From assembly GCA_003996215.1 (NCBI GenBank), contig QJPP01000455.1, positions 99,042-163,041 of the forward strand: a stretch of DNA of 64,000 nucleotides. Direction: 5' to 3'. The notes under the pieces are model-generated. The model had not been told where the DNA came from. It saw only the letters and a program-made list of their open reading frames with translations, and did no database searches. Shown here in pieces: positions 23,679 through 35,593 of the stretch. Both the position numbers and the translations under genes were made by a program. Source of the stretch: Jaltomata sinuosa (Eukaryota; Streptophyta; Magnoliopsida; Solanales; Solanaceae). Within the stretch, counting starts at the first letter, position 1; each line of letters begins with the position of its first letter.

Positions 23679-26189
23679 TGTCACGACCCAACCTACTAGT
23701 CCATGCGGGTGCCTACTCTAACCACCTATATTGACGAACCCTTACCACCCGTCTCACAGGTAACTTGCGGAAATTAAAGTAACCCATTAAATTAATCCAG
23801 TTATACATGAGGAAAAACCCTTTTTACAAAACATGTTCAAAAGGTAGACTAGTAAGAACTTGCGGAAAACCTTTACAACACTTTTAAAAACACCCTCCCT
23901 AGGATCTTCTCTAAACAAGTACAAGAGCTACTACAAGATGACACAAGAGAGAAAAGACACAACTCCCGCCATGGAAATCGAAGATAGAAGCTGCTGGAGA
24001 TCCTTATCGCCGTGAACCTATGAAACATTACCAACTTGCAACCAGACTATACCAAAAAGGTATATGAAGAGTAGAGTCAGTACAAACACACGTACTGGTA
24101 GGCATCATCAATCGACCCTAATCCACTCCTACCATCATATAAAAAAACAGGAAAACATGAATGTAATTAACATAGATTTATTCTCATCCTCCAACATTCT
24201 TCCGCTGCCAACTCCCTCATTCTCAAGACTTCCTTGTCACATTAACCTTAGACTTCCCCGAGTCACCGTACCCTGAGCTTCCCAAGCCTCAATATCCTAG
24301 ACTTCCCAAGTCCTCTGCTTTAATTATCCTTCAGACTTAGCCCCGCTAATTGCCCAACCCAACCACTTATACTCGTAACATTACAATCAAGGGTCCAACC
24401 CTCCACGATTCTCTAGTAAACCTTCTAATATGTTCGCAACAACTACAACCACAACCCCAGACTCTCAGTCTTTCTCCCAGTCTAACCATCACGTGAATAC
24501 ACCTACCAACCTTTGCTACATTAAATGACAACACTAGAGTTACATCTAATCCCCCTTACAACATATGACCTGGACCCTCTAAGGATCTCCTTAACCACCC
24601 TCAGTGTTAACGAGCTACCCCGGTCTATACCGAGACTGGCCCTTAGTCATTAATCACAATTAATCCCTGACCATCTAGGCACACTCAAGACGATAATATA
24701 TATAAATATATGTAATTAACCGTCCTCTTTTACATAGCCTGAACCCACCCCGAGATCCCTTCTAACAACACCTAAGTGTCAATGCTCAACCCGGCCTAAT
24801 CCCAAGACCAACACAATAGTTATATAGAAATTCCCAGCCACTCAAGGACCTCCCATTGACATCATAATTCCACAATAGCCCAATTCAGTCAAGGAACCAA
24901 TAACAATTATAAAATTTCAATAAGCAACCCGATCCACTCACGGAACCAATATCAATCCATGAAACACAACAATAACAATGCAATATGCAATAAAGTATAC
25001 CCGAACTAGGCGTGGTACCCGTGCCAACCAATTATTAAACCCGTACCAAGCGTGGTACTCGTGCCAACCATTTGTTACATCCATACCAGGCATGGTACCC
25101 GAGCCAAGCGAATATCAATAATCCACAGTCAAATGCATGAACACACAAATTATAAATCAACAAGCAAATACCGTTCAAATCACAGACTGTAAAGCAGGAA
25201 CCTTAGAAATTCTACATAACTTCCCTAAGCAATATAATTCATACAATCAGTTAGATATGAGTAGAAGAACATACAACATTCACAAAAATCGTAAGCCATC
25301 ACCTACCCCATCCCCGGTGCAAACACGATCCATCAATTCCCGCCCGAAGACTAACCACGGTTCACCCTTTTATTTAATCACGTGTAACTAGCGTTTTCCC
25401 TTCTTACATAATCATATAAGCAGCTACACAACTTCCTTTTTCTAACCTTAGCAAGATCTCCGCTATGTCTCAAGCCATAAACATTCCTGAAACCCTACCT
25501 AGGAGTTTCCTATTCCCGTTTCTCATAACTCCCAAGCACTTCCCCCGTTCCCTGAACTTTTTCGACATACTAGTCCCTTAATCTATCAAGTTATCACACC
25601 AATATGTATAATGTAAACACATAACCAATCCCGAATCTGCCAGACTCCATGCCCGGAAGCCTTAAACATGGATTATTCGTTTCAATTATACAACAAGTAC
25701 GGAAAGTAAACAGGTCTAACTAATTATGAAAACCTAGCCTACCTGGATGCCAAGCAACTGCAATGGTGCATTTCTGGCTCTGTGAATGCGTTCCTGGCTG
25801 AATGATGGTCTTGGAATCCGCTGTTTCGCGTCCCTTCATCCATGACCCCTCCTCCTCAAGATTCCCCAGCCTTGGAGCAGCATGTGAGGTTTTTTGGAAG
25901 AACCCTCGTATGTTTTCCAACTGAGGAGAAGAGACTCTTTAATAAAATTTTATCACAGGATACTGCCTACCATAGCTCCACTATAGCGATCTACTCCTCC
26001 GCTACAACTATTTTGCTATAGCAGAATAATTACCTCTATAGCGGTGTGACGTCAGCCCAGATTATTTCCGAAAACCAGAAATGTTTTCCATGACGTCACC
26101 CTACTTACCCCGAATGAATTTTTAATCAATTTTTCCCTAAATTTATGAAATTGGGAAAAATTAACATAACAACGGACCTGTAAATTACA
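23679..26189 (-). repeat. T 3' LTR
   Basis: 2511 bp, TGTCACGACCC to TAAATTACA. It includes an AGTAC/GTACT hairpin (24076-24098), three 42-bp subrepeats with TACCAGGCGTGGTA-like cores (24999-25108), and a run of CTATAG palindromes (about 25970-26045). Confidence 0.85.
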
Positions 26190-26225
26190 ACAGATACCAA
26201 TTTACCCATCGTTCATCCCCGAACG
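26190..26225 (-). promoter_or_regulatory. Polypurine region of T
   Basis: On the minus strand this is GGGGATGAACGATGGG, then TAAATTGGTATCTGT, directly before the LTR start. The same block occurs beside the T3 LTR at 47881-47916. Confidence 0.65.
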
Positions 26226-27329
26226 ATCCCGAATAAAACCAGGGAGAGAAACTAACCCCAGACTCTCATTGTCCCCAGTGACTGCAAAATTAACGAACCT
26301 ACGCAAGTTGTCCAACCTTTCCACTAAAATCCTAACCGTCCTGAGAAAAATCTATTATTACCTCATCCCGACGAAGAATTTGCGAGCCTCACAAGGACAA
26401 TTACACGTGTTCCCATTCCGAGCACCCAAGAATTTTGGGGCCTCGTGTCATGTTGGGATGGATGAATTTGAAAAGACCCGGGAAAACTTTTCCCTTACCG
26501 ATAACTGACTGAACTGTCCGCTGTGGTGGACATTACACCGCTATAGCGGTCCCACTATAGTGGACAGTCGACCGCTATAGCGGTTTATAACAGAATGAAA
26601 TGGGGAGAAAACGGATTTCACCCCCCATTCTCCCCATATTACCTTCAAAAACTCTACATTCTCTCCCAATCATCCCACTCGCAACGTCAAAATTTCTAGG
26701 TAATAATCAAAATCTCTCCTCTCCTTACTCTCTTGCACAATTTTGTACTTGAATGTGGTAGCAAACTGGGACCTTGTATCCTATTTGAAGTGGGTTTTGG
26801 ACTTTAAACTTTTGGTTGGATTCTTGTCGGATTCCCAAAGCATGGACGCTTCCCTTACGTTTACCATGCCTCCAAGGCGTTCTAAGCTTAAGGATTATGC
26901 TATTGTTGGCCAAAAATAGGTGGGCAGGTGAAGGGTTGTTCTTGAACAAAAGTAGTGATTAGGACAATTTATAGGGGTTATAATGCCCAAATTTCTGTAG
27001 AAAATAGCAATGGGGTACTTTGGGTAGGTAGATCTGGACTTGGAATGACAAAAATGGAGTTTTTGGACCAAAGGGCGCCATTGATACACCCCTTGAAGGT
27101 TTGGGAAGATGAAGACCGCTATAGCAGTTGAGCTCTGCTATGGCAGTCCCATTATAGTGGATAATTCACCACGGTAGGGGTTCTGCTACAGCGTATGCAT
27201 CATCTGCTATAGCGAAAGGCCACAAAACTGTGGCCTTCTCAAGCCAACACTTAGAAAAAATTTTACTCCCTTTTGTGTTCTATTACTCTTCTAATCCCGT
27301 CTCCTTCTTACCCTTGCAGGATAAAACAC
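26226..27329. other. T interior between polypurine region and antisense ORF
   Basis: No protein recognised. There are two perfect ACCGCTATAGCGGT copies (26537-26550, 26571-26584) and imperfect ones at about 27115-27225. A 3' splice-site-like TTACCCTTGCAG ends at 27319, just before the antisense ORF's start codon. Confidence 0.6.
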
Positions 27330-28505
27330 ATGGCTGAACAACAAGAGCATGATTATGACTATGAGCGATTCCCCGACGAAGCTAGTCAGGAGAGGTTTAG
27401 AGATTACCGAAGATTTAACTTCTTCTATGAGAGGGGCTACCGAATGACTGGGGTAGATGGAAAAGCGACTGATTTCCACCGCCGGGTCCGAGAGTTCTGT
27501 TGGGAAACTTTGATAGTGGCTCCTCCTCCCACACTAATCAGCTTGGTGCGGGAGTCCTATGCCATCCTCCCTACGATACGCTGGAATGAGCTGAATCCTA
27601 CAATCCAGCTACGAGGGGTGGACGTCCCCATGGATGCCCGGACGATTAATGAGGTGTTAGGGGTTCCCCACGTCTCCAATGAGGAATATATGGCTAAGGC
27701 TCGGCTATGGGACATGACTTGGCTAAGGGATACTCTGGTGGACCCTTCTTTCAGGGACAAGGTGTATTGAGCTAGCCTTGAGGGCATCACAAGTTTCTAC
27801 TTCTCCTTCGAGGCTAGGAGGTGGCTGAATTTGGTATGTCGGAGGATCTGTCCGTTGGGAAATCAAACCGACGTGACCTATGCTCGAGCTTTGGTGATCG
27901 TTTATTCCATGCAGGGGATTATCATGAATGTGGGGGAGCAAATCATCTCAGAGTTGAAGGAATTCTATGGTGGTCATATGAAGGGCCCTTATCTACCTGG
28001 GCTGGTCTCGGAGCTGTGTAGGCAAGATGGTGTGCCTCAGGACCACACGTACTCAGAGGTGACCATGGAAGAGCCCTTTGACCATGTCCGGGTGAAGGAA
28101 ATCTCCAAGAAAAATAGGAAGGTGGGTGAGGCAGGGAGCAGTCATCCAGTGGAGGAGGCCGACGATGATGATGAGGATGATGACACTCCTGCCCCTTCCC
28201 AATACCAGTCCCAGCCCCTGATCTCTAGAGCCCAGCTGGAGGAAAATCTGGCAGTTGTCCGGAGGTTCATGGAGGATCCTAATGATGGAGGCGCAGCCCC
28301 TCACCTATCAGCTCAGGAACTTGTAGCACTCCTAAGGGAGTTAGAAGAAGAGAAGAGAAAGATACGCTCTCGGGACCGCATGTTTGCCTGGATGTGGAAG
28401 ACCATCAAGGTCATGTTCTTTTGTGCTTCCCTAGGTCAGGAGCTCCCCACCCTCAAGCCCGAGGACGTGCAGGGGTTCTCCTTCCTGAGCGAGGATGAGG
28501 CCTAG
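27330..28505 (+). pseudogene. Antisense ORF: putative plant transposon protein (PF20167-like)
   Basis: About 391 codons from ATG 27330 to TAG 28503-28505, in one frame and interrupted only by TGA at 27768-27770. The N-terminal part has 'FFYERGYRMTG' and the block 'VRESYAILP', then 'RGVDVPMDARTINEVLGVP'. After the stop come 'RRWLNLVCRRICP' and 'YARALVIVYSMQG'. This order of motifs is what I know from the 'putative plant transposon protein' family found in plant LTR elements; its function is unknown. The C-terminal third has an acidic Asp/Glu run (about residues 274-286) and a Lys/Arg/Glu helix. It lies opposite to the element's own sense strand, a placement known for accessory antisense ORFs in some Tat-lineage elements. 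A single stop in such a long frame suggests recent decay. Confidence 0.7.
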
Positions 28506-29736
28506 GACTCCCCTCCTCTTATTACTGACTTACTACAATTTGGGTTGCCCCCATTTGGTTCTTGTTTAAGACAATCTTTCCCTTTTTCTCCTTTTTATTT
28601 TGGCACGTGGATGCCCGTGTTAGACACTATTTCCTTTCCTGCATATATTATATACATAGAACTGCTTTTCCTAGGTTTACACAGTGGTTTTGATAAATTA
28701 TGCTTGTCCTTATCTTGTCCCCGGAAGGGACCAAAAACAGGGGAAAATAGAGCAGCTTACTGCCTCGCTGCTCTCCGTTATAGCGATTGGTTATTCCGCG
28801 GTAGCGGTTCCGCTATAGCGGTCCCGACGGTAATTGTACAGAAAATTTGATTTCCAGCTAATTGCACTCATCCCCCCTTCTTGGTTACCACTTCCCCAAC
28901 TTGTAAGTCCCGCCATGGTCTTAAACCACCCTCAAGACCATTCCTGGCACCGAACACATTAAAATCAGGCATACATATCACAAGACACACCAAAATTTAC
29001 AAGGAATTTATAACAATTTAATTGTTTCTGGCAATAATTTCCCGTCATTGCATTCTAATGACTCCCTTGTTCCCATGATTCCCAACCAAAATTTCTGATT
29101 GTCCTGAAGCCGAAGCTTCCCTACAGTCACAGTTCCCAATCCCTCATCATCTTAACCGATGACAAGCCCTTTTTAACACGTAGTACCACCCTTTAGATCT
29201 AGACATTTAATGGACTACCACAGTCTAAAGCACACAAAATTTTCTAGTCAATAACTCTCCGTAGACTCTCTATGCACATTATTTAAAAGTCCCCACACAT
29301 TCCAAATAAGTCACACAAGGTTGTACGCACAACAATTCAATTTCAAGTCACAACACAATCAAATCACCACCAGTCAATTCACAGGTTTCACCCCTCATTC
29401 GTACCATTAATGACCATTAGCCAGTTATCCCTGCTTGCCACAACCTCTCAGGTCAGATACCAATTAGAACCTTCCTGGTTCCAATTCCTCTTGCTTGTCC
29501 TGTCGTAACTGAGGTAAGAAGACCTCCTTTACCTTGCGGAGATATCAATTGGAATCGAGAGATACCAATTGGACACAGCCTATACAAGCAAGTACGAACC
29601 GCGCAAAAGAATGAAAGAAGGGTGACAATTCCTAGAGTGCCTTATAGTTCCCCAAAAATTAGATGTGGATTTCAACACACCAATCCGTAGGTCCCTATTA
29701 AGAAATTTTCTCTTGTACTGGGAGACCGGTAACCTA
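28506..29736 (-). other. T leader region (sense minus)
   Basis: No coding sequence. A further palindrome CCGCTATAGCGG lies at 28810-28821, shortly after the antisense ORF's stop. The rest is C/T-rich on plus and matches nothing else in the window. Confidence 0.55.
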
Positions 29737-29749
29737 GGCTCTGATACCA
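29737..29749 (-). promoter_or_regulatory. Primer binding site of T (initiator Met tRNA)
   Basis: The minus strand reads TGGTATCAGAGCC, a perfect match to the usual site, two bases inside the 5' LTR boundary. Confidence 0.85.
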
Positions 29750-29751
29750 TC

Positions 29752-31375
29752 TGTCGCGACCCAACCTACTGGGCTATGTGAGCGCCTACTCTAACCACCT
29801 AGATAGACGAACCCTTACCACCCGTCTCACAGGTAACTTGCGGAAATTAAAGTAACCCATTAAATTAATCAAGTTACACATGAGGAAAAGCCCTTTTTAC
29901 AAAACATGTTCAAAAGGTAGACAAGTAAGAACTTGCGGAAAACCTTTACAACACTTTTAAAAACACCCTCCCGATCTAGTCTAAACAGGTACAAGAGCTA
30001 CTACAAGATGACATAAGAGAGAAAAGACACAACTCCCGCCATGGAAATCAAAGACAGAAGCTGTTGGAGATCCTTATCTCCGTGAACCTATAAAACATTA
30101 CCAACCTGCAACCAGACTATACCAAAAAGGTATAGGAAGAGTAGAGTCAGTACAAACACACGTACTGGTAGGCATCATCGGTCGACCAGAATCCACTCCT
30201 ACCATCATATAAGAAAACAGGAAAACATGAATGTAATTAACATAACTTGATTCTCATCCTTCAACATTCTTCCGCTGCCAACTCCCTCATTCTCAAGACT
30301 TCCTAGTCACATTAACCTTAGACTTCCCCAAGTCACTGTACCCTGAGCTTCCCAAGCCTGAATATCCTAGACTTCCCAAGTCCCCTGCTTTAACTGTCCT
30401 TCAGACTTAGCCTGGCTAATTTCCCAACCCAACCACTTATACTCGTAATATTACTCGCCAGGGTCCAACCCTCCATGATTCTCTAGTAAACCTTCTAATA
30501 TGTTCGCAACGACTAGAACCATAACCTAGACTCTTAGTCTTCCTCCCAATTTAACCACCACGTGAATACACCTACCAACCTTCGCTATATTAAATGACAA
30601 CACTAGATTTACATCTAATCCCCCTTACAGCACATGACCCAGACCCTTCAAGGATCCCGTTAACTACCCTCAATGTTAACGAGCTACCCCGGTCTATACC
30701 GAGACTGGCCCTTAGTTGTTAATCATAATTAATCCTTGACCATCTAGGCACACTCAAGACGATAATATATATAAATATATGTAATTAACCGTCCTCTTTT
30801 ACATAGCCCAGACCTACCCTGGGATCCCTTCTAACAATACCTAAGTGTCAATGCTCAACCCGGCCTAATCCCAATACCAACACAACAGTTATATAGAAAT
30901 TCTCGGCCACTCAAGGACCTCCCATTGACATCATAATTCCATAACAGCCCAGTTCACTAAAGGAACTAATAACAATTATGACATTTTAATAAGCAACCCG
31001 GTGCACTCACTGAACCAATATCAATCCATGCAACACAACAATAACAATGCAATATGCAATAAAGTAAACCCGTACCAGGCGTGATACCTATGCTAACTAG
31101 TTGTTATACCCATACCAGGCGTGGTAACCATGCCAACCATTTGTTATACTTATACCAGGTGTGGTACCCGAGCCAACCGAATGTCAATAATCCACAATCA
31201 AATGCATGAACACACAACTTGTAAACTAACAAGCAAATACCGTTCAAATTATAGACTGTAAAGCAGGAACCTTAGACATTCTACACAACTTCCCTAATCA
31301 ATGTAATTCATACAATTACTTAGATATGAGTACAAGAATATACAATATTTGCAGAAATCATAAGCCATCACCTAT
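29752..31375 (-). repeat. T 5' LTR, truncated
   Basis: Starts TGTCGCGACCC and matches 23679-25310 closely, including the hairpin (30146-30168) and 42-bp subrepeats (31068-31180). It stops at 'catcacctat', where the T 3' LTR continues for another 0.9 kb. The missing part would be the sense 5' portion, including the promoter region. Confidence 0.85.
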
Positions 31376-32348
31376 AACTTGTATGACTTGCAAGTCTTAG
31401 TATGACGATACCAACTTACGAATGACTTAAGGAAGTTAAGAGTCCCAAATGAATGATTTGTTAAATGTTTAAAATGTTAAAATATGGGCTTAAGAGGATT
31501 AGATGGTTAACCGAGAAGGTATGAGTTGAACGGGGCTTCACACCTGAAACCGTGTTTTGCCGATATGGGTATGAGTCGAACGGGGCTCTTCCCTTTGAGT
31601 TGAATGGGGCTCCTTAGTGCACACTTGATTTGTTCAGCTGTATGCAGTTATAAGGTGATTATAATATGATGCTCCGATCCTTGCGGCAAATATGGATTGG
31701 AGGCTCTATCGATCGAGTTATGATCAGACCCACATCGTCCGTAGTAAACAAATATCAATGATACCATCTAGTCCAGAAGTAATATATACATGTAAATCTC
31801 ATAATTATGATTTGAAATAGCCCCATATTCTATGTTTATGATCTATATTATATTTCGACTTGCTTTATAAACTGTGATGTCCCTTTCCCTGGGTTGCATG
31901 CCAGTACTCATCGTACTGACCATCCTCGGATGCTACATCATTTCATGATGTAAGTTCCAAGGCACTTTTTCCTGGTACTTTGCAGCATTAGGATCTTTCG
32001 GGACAATGTCAGCAAGTGGTGAGCCCTACATCTTTTGGAAGGCGACTTACATATTTATGTTGACTCTGATTTTCAATTTTATGGTATTATCGGGGTCATG
32101 TCCTGGCATAAATATTTTATTCTTATTTTAGAGGCTTTGTGGACCCATGTAGATGTTGTTTAAATGTTTTATTCCCAACATTTGGTTAATTTTTAAATAT
32201 ATTTTAAATGATGTTCTCAAATGGGTCTGTATTCCGCAAATGCTTTATTGAATACGCTTATGATGTTATGCTAAGGGGTCTTCTCAGGCCTTCATTGGTC
32301 TGGGTTTCCCTTCACGTCCAGGGCCTGGTCTCAGAGCATGACAATAAG

Positions 32349-33002
32349 TGCTTGCAAAAGTTGCATGAGAAGAAAAATTTGGTGAAATAAACCTTGGTCC
32401 AACAATTTCTTTTCCTTTTGAACCCTTAAGAGATTCTGTAGATTTTCTTTTAGTTGACCAAATTCCCCTAGAAGCTTTTTCGGAGACCAATATTGCTCAA
32501 CAAAATCTTTGACTAGATCGTCCCAAGAAGACCATTTTCATGTATCTGTCTTTGCATACCATATCAATGTTGGCCCTGTAAGCGTTCTAACAAAAAGCCT
32601 CATCTTGAGTTCATTGCCTTGCCCAATACTTGTCAACCAATCAAGATATTCTTTCAAGTGGTTTAGGGGATTGCCTACCCCATCATACATTGAAATATCC
32701 TCGAGACCATGAGGGTTCTCAAAATTTGTCTGAAATTGTGAAGCAATCTCATTTGTGAAAGAAACTTGATTATTCTCAACATTAAAATATCTTCCACCAT
32801 TTTTACTATTCTTACTTGTCTCTGTCAAGTTGTTGAATGTCTCATTTGGAAAGGATGGGTGCATATTAGAGAAAAATTGGGCATTAGAATCAACAGTGGG
32901 AGGCGAATTAGCGCGAGTGGGTGGGTATCCCTTTGACTCATCAGTGAATGAGTTCTTAAGATCAATTATCACTTCATTCATGCTACCAATTTCTTGTTCC
33001 AT
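32349..33002 (-). pseudogene. gag: Second gag remnant (Ty3/gypsy type)
   Basis: The minus strand carries 'LEDISMYDGVGNPLNHLKEYLDWL', 'MRLFVRTLTGPTLIWYAKTD' and, after a stop, 'SWDDLVKDFVEQYWSP' in the same frame. This is a capsid N-terminal half, homologous to but clearly different from the gag piece at 21581-22465. A single Ogre element has one gag. This piece therefore comes from another related element or a duplication, and is joined here without visible LTRs. Confidence 0.65.
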
Positions 33003-34092
33003 TTATGAAACTTTTGTCTCAAGCTTAGCAACTTTGTCGTGGTATGACTCTGGTTCTCCGCAGTCGAACTCATCTTTAACTAGGTCAATCACAGTAATTT
33101 GATATGTCATATCGTTCTTGAATCTTTGATGTTCAACTTAAGTCAACCTTTGGAAGGAAATTAAAACCCTTGGTAAGCGCAGAATAGGTATGAAAAAGAC
33201 TAAGAGTAGAACTTTTGAAAATGTGTTGCCTAAGAAGAAATCAACTAATCGAGTCTTGTAAGGGATATAAAAGGTGAATTTGATGAAAAGCACGAGGTTA
33301 AGATAATTTTATAAGAAAATTGAGTGCACGAGGATTGAATTTGATAAATCAAAGGGTTGTGAAGGATGTTGAATTTTTTAGTATTGACGGATTGTAAAAT
33401 TGTCGAGAGTGAAAAATAATAACAAAAATTTGGAGATTTATAAAATTTCCCTCGACTTGCGTGTCAAAACTTAAGAATAATAAATGCAAAAGATCAATCT
33501 TGATAACTCAAAAAATAAGAATAACACAAACATTTTGAAAGAGTAAAAAACTCTAAAGAAGTATCAATTTTGGATAATCGCTCTTAAGAAAACTATAAGG
33601 AGAAGATCGGATAAATATCGACGAGTGTTATTCGTTAGATTGCGTAAATCTATTTGGACATTTACCAATTTGAAAAGTCACAAACAACATGAAAGTTAAT
33701 GAAAAGCTGGAAGAATTTGAGAGCATAAGTAGAAGCTCCATAAAATAGATCGAGCGCAAAATAGATTCTACGAAACATGAAACTAATGGGACAAATATTC
33801 TCTCATTAGAAACAGAAGATTACACGCGTAAAGGAGAGACTTGGAAAAGTTTGAGAAAGTAAAATCTACAAACTTTAAATTTTGACAAAAGTCTTAAAAA
33901 ACATAGACGACCGAAATAAGAGAGTAGGAATTTTTAAAATAACTAAGGCAGATCTTTTTTATAGAAGATTATACCCAAAAAGGGGAGGAAAATTTAATTG
34001 GGAACTCTAAAAGCTTGAGCGAGCCTAGGATAGTGATTCTAAACGGTGTTCTAGAATCGTTAAAGTGCGCTAAGCGCGGAAAGATTATAATC

Positions 34093-34134
<42 letters not shown>

Positions 34135-34690
34135 TAATAATAATAATAATTGTGAACATGTAAAAAATGCAATAAGCAATTAAATAAAGAGACAAATAAA
34201 TGCAAATCACTATTCTTTAAATAAAGAAAAACAAAGATAATGTTAGTAAATATCAAGTGAAATCATGTAGCAAATAAATTCATATAAGGCACGTAACAAG
34301 TAAGCGAGCAAACAATTCGCGGTGCCTCTTTATGCCAGAGGTAGGCCTAATGCGTATTTAAAATATAAATGTGCCACAATATATCATTCCTTTGCTCTTT
34401 TAATTAATTAAATAAATCTTATCCTCAAAATAAATAATAAAAAAAAAATAGCTTTAAGCTTTATTATATGCCAAAAATACAATAATTAATTTAGAGCAAA
34501 CGGTCCATATTTAGGCACAATCATTTTTCAAATAATGCACATATAAATGATAAGCGTCACTCGGGGTTGTGAACCCACTCGGACATTTGGGCGAGGTTGA
34601 ATAATGAACTTAATTAACCAAGTATATTAAGCCTCCTAAGTTTTCATGATGCATGTACCTAAAGGAAGTATTTCACTAATGAAATGAACA
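33003..34690. other. A-rich non-coding stretch with TAA microsatellite
   Basis: Probable leader sequence of a Tat-type element, judging by strand composition and position upstream of the gag piece. No domain is seen. It contains (TAA)n at 34094-34150. Confidence 0.45.
34094..34150. repeat. (TAA)n microsatellite
   Basis: Uninterrupted TAA units except for one missing base. Confidence 0.95.
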
Positions 34691-35593
34691 GGTTTGGCAA
34701 TATTTCACTACTGCTACTGGGCACAATATTCATTTCTCTCTTAAACAGAATATCAGGAAATGGAGGAATTGGTCTGGCAATCAGAGACTAAAGGAAGTAT
34801 ATAAGGTGACCCCCACTTTCATCCTTTGGTATTTGTGGAAGAGAAGAAACACTACTCTGCATGGAGGTACTTACTCCACCAGGAAGATTATTTGGAAGGT
34901 AACAGAAAGCATAAGGAAATTCATCAAGCTTAGATTTAATGTTAATGGAGAAAGGTTTAAGTGGACAGAGATGGTGCTCATGCTTGATAACTATAGGCCT
35001 TCTTACAATGTCAAAGTGGTGAGGTGGATGCCACCTCTCAGGCACTGGTTTAAATGTAACACAGATGGAGCTTCAAAGGGAAACCCTGGACCTAGTTCTT
35101 CAGCTTTTTGTATTAGAGATCATGAAGGCAATTTTGTATGTGCAAAGGGCTTCAAAATCCCCAACACCACTATTTTGGTTGCTGAAACTAGAGATATCAT
35201 AGAGGGATTACTGTATTGCAGAGACAATAATTTGGGACAAGTGACTGTTGAGACTGATTCTATGGCTTTAGTTCAGATTTTGGAGGGGCACTGGGACATC
35301 CCATGGAACATAGCAATGGAGGTGAACATTATCAAGGATTTGAGTGCCCAATTAGATGCAAGAGTACAACACTCTCTCAGAGAGGGAAATACTCTTGCGG
35401 ATTTTTTTGCTAACTTGGTTTTCTGTTTTGCAGGTGATTTTATCATTAACCAAATGCAGGAAATACCAACCAAAGGAAGAACAATTCTTAATCTGGATGG
35501 TGTCCCTCACATCAGGAGAACTACAATCTCTAACAATATAGACTAAACAACAATGCAGGATGCACGAAGGTTAAGTAAACATTAAGAACAGTA
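34691..35593 (+). mobile_element. 3' fragment of a plant LINE (non-LTR retrotransposon)
   Basis: A coding remnant on plus, truncated at its 5' side near 34690 and cut on the right by LTR B at 35594. No poly(A) tail or target duplication is visible. The domain content is in the next entry. Confidence 0.6.
34806..35546 (+). CDS. LINE-type RNase H domain (C-terminal fragment)
   Basis: 246 codons uninterrupted. Residues 1-75 contain 'LWYLWKRRNTTLHGG', a motif common just before the RNase H domain in plant LINE polyproteins. Residues 82-220 form a plant-type RNase H (RVT_3): 'KCNTDGASKGNPGPSSSAF' with the first catalytic Asp, 'LVAETRDI' with the Glu, 'VETDSMALVQIL' with the second Asp, and 'REGNTLADFFANL' near the last acidic position. 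The enzyme would digest RNA in RNA-DNA hybrids during reverse transcription. No RT or endonuclease lies upstream, so this is a 5'-truncated insertion and not a gene. A host RNase H-like gene is less likely, given the LINE-specific N-terminal motif and the setting. Confidence 0.7.
   Translation: MTPTFILWYLWKRRNTTLHGGTYSTRKIIWKVTESIRKFIKLRFNVNGERFKWTEMVLMLDNYRPSYNVKVVRWMPPLRHWFKCNTDGASKGNPGPSSSAFCIRDHEGNFVCAKGFKIPNTTILVAETRDIIEGLLYCRDNNLGQVTVETDSMALVQILEGHWDIPWNIAMEVNIIKDLSAQLDARVQHSLREGNTLADFFANLVFCFAGDFIINQMQEIPTKGRTILNLDGVPHIRRTTISNNID

Larger units (their letters stand above)
23679..31375 (-). mobile_element. T: non-autonomous LTR element with antisense ORF
   Basis: 3' LTR at 23679-26189, interior of 3562 bp, truncated 5' LTR at 29752-31375. 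The primer site (GGCTCTGATACCA on plus, that is TGGTATCAGAGCC on minus) is two bases from the right LTR, so the sense strand is minus. The interior has no gag or pol. It has one large ORF on the plus strand, antisense to the element, flanked on both sides by CCGCTATAGCGG palindromes. The LTR and polypurine region are shared with the autonomous-type chromovirus at 45688-51253, the likely kind of helper. The 5' LTR end and adjoining S sequence are lost, with a short filler (AACTT, 31376-31380). Confidence 0.85.
23598..32343 (+). mobile_element. S2: solo LTR of family S, split by element T and partly deleted
   Basis: 23598-23678 matches the first 80 bases of the S1 LTR (TGTAATACCCC start). 31381-32343 matches the last 960 bases and ends GCATGACA. 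The flanks carry the 5-bp duplication ATAAG at 23593-23597 and 32344-32348, so a single LTR sits between the duplications: a solo LTR left by recombination. Element T lies between the two parts. About 1.1 kb of S LTR (equivalent to S1 4298-5390) is missing at the right junction with T. Confidence 0.85.

Noticed and set aside
29737..29749. tRNA gene fragment
   Set aside because: The 13-base match to a tRNA 3' end is the primer binding site of T. No cloverleaf surrounds it. The same applies at 43008-43025 and 53673-53689.
34806..35546. Host RNase H gene
   Set aside because: The N-terminal LINE-specific motif, truncated 5' side and lack of gene structure indicate a LINE fragment.
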